Below, piece by piece: positions 23,439 through 30,410 of a stretch of 30,410 nt of DNA. This DNA is from Chitinophagaceae bacterium. Lineage in GTDB: Bacteria > Bacteroidota > Bacteroidia > Chitinophagales > Chitinophagaceae. The DNA is taken from contig JADGPY010000363.1 of the NCBI GenBank assembly GCA_017882205.1, positions 1 through 30,410 of the forward strand, in the 5' to 3' direction. Within the stretch, counting starts at the first letter, position 1; each line of letters opens with the position of its first letter. The translations under genes were made by a program, and so were the position numbers. A model generated the notes under the pieces. The model ran no database searches. It was not told the origin of the DNA and saw nothing but the letters and a program-made list of their open reading frames with translations.

Positions 23439-25916
23439 ATGTCTAAAAGTCTTTACTTATCACTACTTATCCTTTTGCTGAACTGCGCGGTAATAGCCCA
23501 GCTCCAAAAAGCACCGGCCTATCCTTTGATTACTCATGATACCTATTTCAGTATCTGGTCATTCTCAGATACTTTAAATGAAACTACGACCAAACATTGG
23601 ACCGGTGCCAATCAATCTCTTCTTGGCATTTTGAAAGTGGATAATACGGCTTATCGTTTTTTAGGCAATAAAGAAAAAGTGTTTAAAACCGTAGTGCCTG
23701 CATCAGATGGAATAAATTATACGTGCCGTTATACAGAAACAGCACCTGAAAATGTTTGGAAAGATTTAGTATTTGATGACAATGAATGGAAAAAAGGAAT
23801 AGCACCTTTCGGTAATAATAAATCAAAATCAAAAACGCCCTGGCTAGGAAAAGATATTTGGATGAGAAGAAGCTTTATTTTGAAGGGAACAAATTCCGAT
23901 AACTTGTTCCTAAAAATACAATACGATGATAATGTTGAAGTATATTTAAACGGAGCATTAATCTTTAGCAAGATAGGCTGGACAAGTAAATTTGAATATA
24001 TTCCAATAAATAAAGAAGCAAAAATAAATTTAAAAAAGGGAAACAATGTTTTGGCTATTCATTGTACTAATATTGGTGGCGATTCATGGCTGGATGCAGG
24101 TATTGTTTATGAAGTTATAGCGAAGGGAAATAATAATCTTCTGGATGCAAAACAAAAAAGTGTTTATATGAATGCTACGCAAACTGTTTATGATTTTACC
24201 TGTGGCAAAGTAGATCTTACCCTAACTTTTACATCTCCCTTATTATTAGACGATCTTAATTTGTTATCAAGGCCTGTATCATACATAACCTACACTGTAA
24301 AATCGAATGATGATAATGTCCATAAAGTAACATTGTACTTCGGTGCTTCTACAGACATTGCTGTGAATACACCAGATGAAGAGATCATTACACGATCATA
24401 CAAAGATGGTCCATTAAATATTTTAAAAGCCGGAACCAAAGAACAGCCTGTACTGCAAAAGAAAGGTGATGATATCAGAATTGACTGGGGATATATGTAT
24501 GTTGCCACCCCGGTATCTGAAAATGCTATGCAATACATCTCATCATCGGAAGCAACTGCACCAATTAACACTCAAACAAAGTCAATAAAAAAGATTTTAG
24601 GGGGTAAACATTTAATGTTGAATACAATTCTGCCATTAGGGAAAGTAGGTGATAAACCTAAGCAAACATTTGTTTTAATAGGGTACGATGATTTATATTC
24701 AGTACAATACTTTCATAAGAATTTAAAACCCTGGTGGAAAGAAGATCCTTCGCAAACCATTGAGAAACAGTTATCGCAGGCCGCTAAAGATTACACTATT
24801 ACTTTAAATCGCTGCGAATCATTTAATAAGCAAATGTATGAGGATGCTTTAAAGGCAGGAGGAGAAGAATATGCAAAGTTGTGTGTTTTGGCTTACAGGC
24901 AAAGTATTGCAGCCCATAAATTGGTAAAAAGTCCGCAGGGAGAAATACTATTTTTGTCAAAAGAAAACTTCAGTAATGGTTCGATTAATACAGTAGATGT
25001 TACATATCCTTCTGCACCCTTGTACCTATTGTATAACCCTGATTTACTGAAAGGTATGTTAGATGGTATTTTTTATTACAGTGAAAGCAGGCAATGGAAA
25101 AAATCTTTTGCAGCACATGACCTGGGAACTTATCCCATTGCCAATAACCAAACTTATCCCGAAGACATGCCTGTGGAAGAATGTGGTAATATGATAATAC
25201 TAACAGCGGCGATTGCTCAGGCTGAAGGGAATGCCGGATATGCAAAAAAACATTGGAAAACATTAACTACATGGGCACAATATTTAAGCAAAGAAGGTTT
25301 TGACCCTGCTAATCAACTATGTACTGATGATTTTGCAGGCCACCTGGCTCATAATACAAATCTCTCTGTAAAGGCAATTGTTGCACTAAGCAGCTTTGCA
25401 CAATTAGCCAGTAGCCTGGGAGATAGTTCATCTGCTATAAAATATAAAAGCGGTGCGTCAGACATGGCGAAGAAATGGATTCAACTTGCTGATGATGGAG
25501 ATCATTATTCATTAACTTTTGACAAAAAGGGTACATGGAGCCAGAAATATAATTTAGTATGGGATAAATTATTAGGACTTCATCTATTTCCGGAGCAGGT
25601 GTTTAAAAAAGAAGTACAATATTACCTAAACAGACAAAATGCTTTTGGATTACCTCTTGACAGCAGGAAAACTTATACTAAATCTGACTGGATTTTATGG
25701 ACCTCAACTTTAGCCAATAATCAATCAGACTTTGAAGCATTGGTAAATCCTGTATATAAATATGCCATTGAAACTTCTACACGCGTACCCTTTAGCGATT
25801 GGCATGAAACAACCGATGGAAAAATGGTAGGATTTCAAGCCCGTAGTGTGATAGGTGGGTTTTTTATTAAAATGCTGGAACGTAAGTGGACCTTGATAAG
25901 AGGATTTAAGGATTGA
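23439..25916 (+). CDS. Secreted glutaminase-family protein (DUF5127/DUF4965-like) with inserted beta-sandwich
   Basis: An 825-residue secreted protein with a signal peptide (about 1-20, cleavage near VIA-QL). The start of the mature protein, PAYPLITHDTYFSIWSFSD, and the later AHDLGTYPIANNQTYPEDMP with VEECGNM (about 560-585) and CTDDFAGHLAHNTNLSVKA (about 628-646) are typical of proteins annotated as glutaminase GtaA-like. Their C-terminal half resembles an (alpha/alpha)6 barrel. Residues about 105-215 look like an inserted jelly-roll domain: WMRRSFIL, YDDNVEVYLNG and KKGNNVLAIHCTN are typical galactose-binding-like strands. The GH27 neighbour and this insertion suggest work on a glycan rather than glutamine. 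The true substrate is unproven. Confidence 0.78.
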   Translation: MSKSLYLSLLILLLNCAVIAQLQKAPAYPLITHDTYFSIWSFSDTLNETTTKHWTGANQSLLGILKVDNTAYRFLGNKEKVFKTVVPASDGINYTCRYTETAPENVWKDLVFDDNEWKKGIAPFGNNKSKSKTPWLGKDIWMRRSFILKGTNSDNLFLKIQYDDNVEVYLNGALIFSKIGWTSKFEYIPINKEAKINLKKGNNVLAIHCTNIGGDSWLDAGIVYEVIAKGNNNLLDAKQKSVYMNATQTVYDFTCGKVDLTLTFTSPLLLDDLNLLSRPVSYITYTVKSNDDNVHKVTLYFGASTDIAVNTPDEEIITRSYKDGPLNILKAGTKEQPVLQKKGDDIRIDWGYMYVATPVSENAMQYISSSEATAPINTQTKSIKKILGGKHLMLNTILPLGKVGDKPKQTFVLIGYDDLYSVQYFHKNLKPWWKEDPSQTIEKQLSQAAKDYTITLNRCESFNKQMYEDALKAGGEEYAKLCVLAYRQSIAAHKLVKSPQGEILFLSKENFSNGSINTVDVTYPSAPLYLLYNPDLLKGMLDGIFYYSESRQWKKSFAAHDLGTYPIANNQTYPEDMPVEECGNMIILTAAIAQAEGNAGYAKKHWKTLTTWAQYLSKEGFDPANQLCTDDFAGHLAHNTNLSVKAIVALSSFAQLASSLGDSSSAIKYKSGASDMAKKWIQLADDGDHYSLTFDKKGTWSQKYNLVWDKLLGLHLFPEQVFKKEVQYYLNRQNAFGLPLDSRKTYTKSDWILWTSTLANNQSDFEALVNPVYKYAIETSTRVPFSDWHETTDGKMVGFQARSVIGGFFIKMLERKWTLIRGFKD

Positions 25917-25962
25917 CCATTATAATCATATTCTGACCTGACTTTTATCATATCCCGTAAAG

Positions 25963-28900
25963 TTGACTTATCCTAAATTTACGGTTGATTTTAAACCTAA
26001 AAACTATGAATTGGAAACCATAACATCTCCTTCAGTTGAAAAGAAATCAACTCCGAAAGAAAAGAAAGATTTTTCCATCATGGATGGAAACGAAGCTGCC
26101 GCTTACATAGCTTATAAAACAAGTGAAGTTTGTGCCATCTATCCTATTACACCTTCATCGACTATGGGAGAATGGGCCGATGAATGGAGCAGCAATGATG
26201 TGAAAAATATTTTCGGCGATGTTCCCAAAGTAATGGAAATGCAAAGTGAAGCCGGAGCCGCCGGTGCAATCCATGGTGCTTTACAAGGTGGTGTATTGGC
26301 ATCTACGTTCACCTGTTCGCAGGGATTATTATTAATGATCCCTAACATGTACAAAATTGCTGGTGAATTAACACCAACCGTTTTTCATATTGCAGCAAGA
26401 GCACTAGCGACTCATGCATTGTCCATTTTTGGTGATCACAGTGATGTGATGGCAACCCGTTCGACTGGTTTTGCCCAGTTGTTTGGAAACAATCCGCAAC
26501 AGGCCATGGACATGGCAATGATTGCAACTGCCTCTACACTCAAAACTAAAATTCCTTTCCTGAATATTTTTGATGGCTTCCGCACTTCACATGAACTCAA
26601 CAAAGTTTCAGTGATTCCTGATGATGTGATCAGGGAAATGATAGATGAAAACGCCGTCAATGAACATCGTCACCGTGCATTAAATCCCGAGCATCCATTT
26701 GTGCGAGGCACAGCCCAAAACCCGGATGTATTTTTCCAGAGCCGCGAGGCCTGTAATCAATATTATAACCGTGTTCCGCAGATTGTAGAGGAAACTATGA
26801 AGAAATTTGCACAGCTAACCGGGCGTTCATATAAACTTTTCGATTATTACGGACATCCTCAGGCAGAACGTATCATCATTATCATGGGTTCAGGTTATGG
26901 CCCGGTGCATGAAGTAACAGACTACCTTACTCACCTGGGTGAAAAAGTTGGGTACCTGAATGTGCATTTGTTCAGACCATTCTCTATCAAACACTTTATG
27001 GAGGTAATTCCCCCAACAGTTAAAAAAATAGCTGTATTGGATCGTTGTAAAGAACCTGGTGCTATAGGCGAACCTCTCTATATGGATGTAGTGAGTGCGT
27101 TGCACAATGATTGGAAATATAAAAAGCCGATTGTGATTGGTGGCAGATATGGCCTGGCTTCAAAAGAATTTAATGCTGGTATGGCTAGAGCAGTGTTTGA
27201 TGAATTGAAGAAAGATATACCTAAAAATAATTTCACTATCGGAATTGAAGATGATGTAACTCATACCAGCCTGGATTGGGATAACAACTTTTCACTGGAA
27301 CACCAGCACCTTTTTCGTGGTTTATTCTTTGGTCTTGGCGCTGATGGAACAGTAAGTGCTAATAAAAACACCATTAAAATTGTTGGTGAAGTAACAGACG
27401 ATTATGTGCAGGGATATTTTGTGTATGATTCCAAAAAATCCGGCTCTCTTACTGTATCGCATTTGCGGTTTAGTGAAAACCCGATTCTTTCCACTTATCT
27501 GGTAACCTCAGCCAACTTTATAGCCTGCCATCATTTCAATTACTTAACAAAATATGATGTTCTGAAAGATGCTGAAGAAGGTGCAACTTTTTTATTGAAC
27601 TCTCCATACCCAATAGAAAATGTATGGCAGCAATTACCAAGGAAGATCCAGGAAGAGATCATTCATAAAAAATTAATATTCTACGTGATCAATGCTTCCA
27701 AAGTGGCAAGAGATACCGGAATGGGTTCACGCATTAATGGTATTTTACAAACCTGCTTCTTTGCCATTTCCAATGTAATGCCAAAGGATGAAGCCATTCA
27801 GTATATCAAGCAAGCTATCAAAAAAACCTATAGTCGTAAAGGGGAAGAAGTGGTTCAGAAGAACTTCGATGCCGTTGACCAAACTCTGGAGAATCTTTTT
27901 CTGATTGATTATTCAAACTACCTTGTTGGCCATAAAGAAATTGAAGCACCAGTTAGTATTGAAGCCCCCGACTTTGTTCAGAAAGTTCTGGCAAAAATTA
28001 TTTCAGGAGATGGGGATAATTTACCCGTAAGTGTATTTCCTGCAGATGGCACTTATCCTTCCGGCACTACCAAATGGGAAAAAAGAAATATTGCAGAGCA
28101 GGTTCCGGTTTGGGATCCTGAACTATGTTCGCAATGTGGCAAATGTTATTTGGTTTGCCCCCATGCTGCTATCCGTGTGAAAGTATATGACAAGGAATTT
28201 TTAGCCGGTGCTCCTTCGTTTTTCAAGCACATTGATCCGGTGGGAAAGGAGTTTTTTAAAGATAAAGAAACATATACTTTACAGGTTGCTGTTGAAGATT
28301 GTACCGGGTGCAAGTTGTGTACCGAGATTTGCCCAATTGAAAGTAAAACACAGATCGGTCATAAAGCAATTGACATGCAGGATGTTCTTCCATTGAAAGA
28401 AACAGAAAAGCTAAACTGGGACTTTTTCCTTTCATTACCGGATATTGACAGAACAAGAGTGAACAAGGGAACAGTAAAAGGGTCACAGTTATTGCAACCA
28501 TTATTTGAATTTTCCGGTGCATGCAGCGGTTGTGGTGAAACTCCTTATCTCAAACTGCTTACCCAATTATTTGGCGACAGAATGATCACTGCCAATGCAA
28601 CAGGATGTTCTTCCATCTTTGGTGGTAATCTTCCAACAACTCCATGGACATCTAATAGTGAAGGCCGAGGACCTGCATGGGCTAATTCGTTGTTTGAAGA
28701 CAATGCAGAATTTGGTCTTGGTATCAAACTCGCAACAGATCACAAAAGAGAAATGGCCATTCGCTTGTTGAAAGAATTAAGAGAAGATGTGGGAAGTGAA
28801 CTGGCAGACGCTATTCTTGCAAATGCGGAGAATACCGAAGCTGAGTTGATTCAACAGCGACAAAGTGTAAATGAATTAAAGAAACGATTAAGAGATTTAA

Positions 28901-29586
28901 AAGGAGAAGATTCTTATAGCCTATATAGGGTGGCAAATTTCCTGGAAAAGAAATCCATGTGGATTGTTGGCGGTGATGGCTGGGCTTATGATATTGGTTT
29001 CGGAGGACTCGACCATGTACTCAGTACTGGTGAAAATGTAAACATACTGGTAATGGATACAGAAGTGTACAGCAATACCGGCGGACAAAAATCAAAAGCA
29101 TCACCAATTGGAGCCAGCGCAAAATTTTCCATTAAGGGAAAAACAACTGGCAAGAAAGATTTGGCGATGCAGGCTATTGCACATGGTAGCGCATACGTTG
29201 CACAGATTGCCATGGGAGCAAATGATGTACATGCACTTAAAACAATTCTTGAAGCCGAGGCCTATCCAGGACCTTCCATTATTATTGCTTATAGCCACTG
29301 CATAGCGCATGGATATGACATGTGTGATGGTAATAAGCAGCAAAACCTGGCAGTGAAGACAGGGTACTGGCCTTTGTTCCGTTATAACCCAATGAAAGAA
29401 AAAGGGCAACGATTCACACTGGATTGTAAAAATCCAACCCTGCCGCTGGAAGAATTTTTATATCATGAGAATAGGTTCGCAACCATTAAAAACAACTATC
29501 CGGAAAAAGCAACAGAGTTTCTTGCACTAGCTAATGAAGGAATGCATCGCAGATGGGAAACCATTGAAGCCTTGAAAGCACTATAA
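25963..29586 (+). CDS. nifJ: Pyruvate:ferredoxin (flavodoxin) oxidoreductase, single chain
   Basis: Converts pyruvate and CoA to acetyl-CoA and CO2, passing electrons to ferredoxin or flavodoxin. The 1207-residue chain holds all domains. Pyruvate/TPP domain I begins MDGNEAAAYIAYKTSEV (residue 40) with YPITPSSTMGEWADEW. The middle domains run to about 640, and the EKR segment reads WEKRNIAEQVPVWD. Two [4Fe-4S] motifs follow: C722/C725/C728/C732 and C780/C783/C786/C790. The C-terminal TPP domain has the proximal cluster cysteines C854, C857, C882 and C1113, plus GDGWAYDIGFGG (1004) and YSNTGGQKSK. No ATG exists before residue 40; the TTG at 25963 is the only early start and adds a Lys-rich 39-residue extension, so the true start is uncertain. 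It lies 46 bp after the glutaminase-like gene. Confidence 0.94.
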   Translation: MTYPKFTVDFKPKNYELETITSPSVEKKSTPKEKKDFSIMDGNEAAAYIAYKTSEVCAIYPITPSSTMGEWADEWSSNDVKNIFGDVPKVMEMQSEAGAAGAIHGALQGGVLASTFTCSQGLLLMIPNMYKIAGELTPTVFHIAARALATHALSIFGDHSDVMATRSTGFAQLFGNNPQQAMDMAMIATASTLKTKIPFLNIFDGFRTSHELNKVSVIPDDVIREMIDENAVNEHRHRALNPEHPFVRGTAQNPDVFFQSREACNQYYNRVPQIVEETMKKFAQLTGRSYKLFDYYGHPQAERIIIIMGSGYGPVHEVTDYLTHLGEKVGYLNVHLFRPFSIKHFMEVIPPTVKKIAVLDRCKEPGAIGEPLYMDVVSALHNDWKYKKPIVIGGRYGLASKEFNAGMARAVFDELKKDIPKNNFTIGIEDDVTHTSLDWDNNFSLEHQHLFRGLFFGLGADGTVSANKNTIKIVGEVTDDYVQGYFVYDSKKSGSLTVSHLRFSENPILSTYLVTSANFIACHHFNYLTKYDVLKDAEEGATFLLNSPYPIENVWQQLPRKIQEEIIHKKLIFYVINASKVARDTGMGSRINGILQTCFFAISNVMPKDEAIQYIKQAIKKTYSRKGEEVVQKNFDAVDQTLENLFLIDYSNYLVGHKEIEAPVSIEAPDFVQKVLAKIISGDGDNLPVSVFPADGTYPSGTTKWEKRNIAEQVPVWDPELCSQCGKCYLVCPHAAIRVKVYDKEFLAGAPSFFKHIDPVGKEFFKDKETYTLQVAVEDCTGCKLCTEICPIESKTQIGHKAIDMQDVLPLKETEKLNWDFFLSLPDIDRTRVNKGTVKGSQLLQPLFEFSGACSGCGETPYLKLLTQLFGDRMITANATGCSSIFGGNLPTTPWTSNSEGRGPAWANSLFEDNAEFGLGIKLATDHKREMAIRLLKELREDVGSELADAILANAENTEAELIQQRQSVNELKKRLRDLKGEDSYSLYRVANFLEKKSMWIVGGDGWAYDIGFGGLDHVLSTGENVNILVMDTEVYSNTGGQKSKASPIGASAKFSIKGKTTGKKDLAMQAIAHGSAYVAQIAMGANDVHALKTILEAEAYPGPSIIIAYSHCIAHGYDMCDGNKQQNLAVKTGYWPLFRYNPMKEKGQRFTLDCKNPTLPLEEFLYHENRFATIKNNYPEKATEFLALANEGMHRRWETIEALKAL

Positions 29587-29610
29587 CGATTGTTGCTATG
29601 TTAAACTAAA

Positions 29611-29636
29611 GGAATCTCAGCTGAGGTTCCTTTTTT
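29611..29636. terminator. Intrinsic terminator shared by convergent nifJ and the Rrf2 gene
   Basis: GGAA-T-CTCAG (29611-29620) pairs with CTGAG-G-TTCC (29621-29630), giving a near-perfect stem with one T-G pair, and six T residues follow (29631-29636). It lies 24 bp after the nifJ stop and 27 bp before the Rrf2 stop on the other strand. The T-tract fits nifJ best. Symmetry of the stem could let it act in both directions. Confidence 0.85.
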
Positions 29637-29663
29637 ATTTACTCAGCCTGCATCTTCTATTAA

Positions 29664-30104
29664 TTATTTTTTATTATTGATAAATACATATCCATTTTGT
29701 GTATCTTCTGCCAGATGCTGGATGGTTTTTGTTACAAATAATTTTATCAATTGCTGTTTGATGGACTTGTATTGTGCATGCATCGGGCATGGGATGATTT
29801 CTGAACACTGCTTTAAACCCAGAACACATTTTTCCAGCACATCATCCTCACCCATAGCCTGCAGGATAGAACGCACAGGCAGCTTTTTTGCTTTTTCAGT
29901 AAGAAAAAAACCACCATTGGGTCCACGAACAGAACTAACGACCTTATTATCTTTGGTAAGCGCCTGTAATATTTTAGCCGTAAATGATTGCGGGGAATCA
30001 ATCGCTTTCGAAATTTCATCAATACCAATTTTTTTTTCTTTAGTACTTTTTTGTGCTATATAAATAGTTGCCCTGAGAGCATATTCCGTGGCTTTGGAAA
30101 ACAT
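29664..30104 (-). CDS. Rrf2-family transcriptional regulator with three conserved cysteines
   Basis: A 146-residue winged-helix regulator. The N-terminus MFSKATEYALRATIYIAQ is the classic Rrf2 start, with a recognition helix region around SPQSFTAKILQALTKDNKVV and the wing SVRGPNGGFFLTEKA. C93, C100 and C106 (spacing C-x6-C-x5-C in EKCVLGLKQCSEIIPC) match the cluster-binding motif of IscR/NsrR-type members. The protein therefore probably senses an Fe-S cluster, nitric oxide or redox state. It is convergent with nifJ, an Fe-S enzyme, but position alone does not prove control. A clear promoter is not visible in the 48 bp before it. NsrR and IscR are both possible, so I give no symbol. Confidence 0.9.
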   Translation of the reverse strand: MFSKATEYALRATIYIAQKSTKEKKIGIDEISKAIDSPQSFTAKILQALTKDNKVVSSVRGPNGGFFLTEKAKKLPVRSILQAMGEDDVLEKCVLGLKQCSEIIPCPMHAQYKSIKQQLIKLFVTKTIQHLAEDTQNGYVFINNKK

Positions 30105-30152
30105 AGATATTATTTTGAATAAGGAAACTACAGATTATTTCAGACAAACTTA

Positions 30153-30410
30153 TTACTGGTTAAAAGTATTGTCATATATCCATTCAGCATATGAATCTTT
30201 TGTCTCAAATAATTTTAATTGAACCAGCTTTAATTCAGCCGGGAGCTTTTCACACAGGATTCGCATCATATATAATAGCAAGTTTTCTGCGGTTGGTTCT
30301 GCTCCCAACGTAACCAGGTTTTCCTGTGATGAAAATGAAGGATTCTCAGATAAGAAGGCCCTGGATAAAATCACTTTATGATCAAATTTTTCAATAACAG
30401 CAGAGATTAC
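30153..30410 (-). CDS. queD: 6-carboxy-tetrahydropterin synthase QueD / 6-pyruvoyl-tetrahydropterin synthase, C-terminal part
   Basis: The gene runs off the window end on the minus strand; 85 residues are visible, beginning VISAVIEKFDHKVILSRAF. The FDHK segment with its histidine, the core AEPTAENLLLYMM and the end LKLFETKDSYAEWIYDN match the T-fold family PTPS/QueD, including the catalytic-site E of TAEN and the terminal E of ETKDSYAEW. The family makes 6-carboxytetrahydropterin for queuosine/7-deazaguanine synthesis, or dihydroneopterin-derived pterins. The N-terminal zinc-binding histidines lie outside the window, so the two activities cannot be told apart here. It stops 48 bp before the Rrf2 gene on the same strand; an operon is possible. 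Confidence 0.82.
   Translation of the reverse strand, partial: VISAVIEKFDHKVILSRAFLSENPSFSSQENLVTLGAEPTAENLLLYMMRILCEKLPAELKLVQLKLFETKDSYAEWIYDNTFNQ

Noticed and set aside
1..30410. CRISPR arrays, tRNA or rRNA genes, integrases or transposases
   Set aside because: I saw no regularly spaced repeats, RNA gene signatures, or recombinase motifs on either strand.

Overview
The window is a chromosomal segment of a Bacteroidota bacterium. The base composition is moderately AT-rich, leaders are A-rich without clear Shine-Dalgarno sequences, and at least two sites match the Bacteroidota -7 promoter element TAnnTTTG. The ExbB-ExbD-ExbD-TonB order, the short NuoG and a GH27/glutaminase-family pair also fit this phylum. 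Protein style suggests the Chitinophagales, but no rRNA gene is present to settle it.

Layout. 1-494: 3' end of a TPR protein gene. 549-13945: a complete 14-gene nuo operon in canonical order A-B-C-D-E-F-G-H-I-J-K-L-M-N (respiratory complex I), starting from a good promoter. 13965-15242: a MacB/FtsX-type ABC permease without its ATPase, 19 bp behind nuoN, ended by a hairpin terminator. 15403-18441: a TonB energising operon (ExbB, two ExbD, TonB) ended by a strong terminator. 18627-19994: mnmE (tRNA wobble-uridine modification). 19995-22207: a decayed, compact stretch holding a 65-codon C-terminal-like relic, a small rhodanese, an OsmC/thioredoxin deletion scar, an intact rhodanese-thioredoxin lipoprotein, about 260 bp without a recognisable gene, and a frameshifted outer-membrane beta-barrel remnant. 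22208-25916: a secreted GH27 alpha-galactosidase followed by a secreted glutaminase-family (DUF5127/DUF4965-like) protein, probably a small glycan-use operon. 25963-29586: nifJ (single-chain pyruvate:ferredoxin/flavodoxin oxidoreductase), convergent across a shared terminator with an Rrf2-family regulator (29664-30104, minus) that carries an Fe-S-type three-cysteine motif. 30153-30410: 3' part of a QueD/6-pyruvoyl-tetrahydropterin-synthase-like gene, cut by the window end.

How it works together. Complex I makes the proton gradient that the ExbB/ExbD/TonB motor can use to drive outer-membrane uptake, including uptake of sugars such as those released by the alpha-galactosidase. NifJ links pyruvate oxidation to low-potential electron carriers.

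I did not find a convincing new multi-gene defence or biosynthetic system. The parts that deserve a second look are the 20.0-22.1 kb decay zone (two deletion relics and one frameshift), the short NuoG with an altered cysteine pattern, and the glutaminase-family protein with an inserted beta-sandwich beside GH27.
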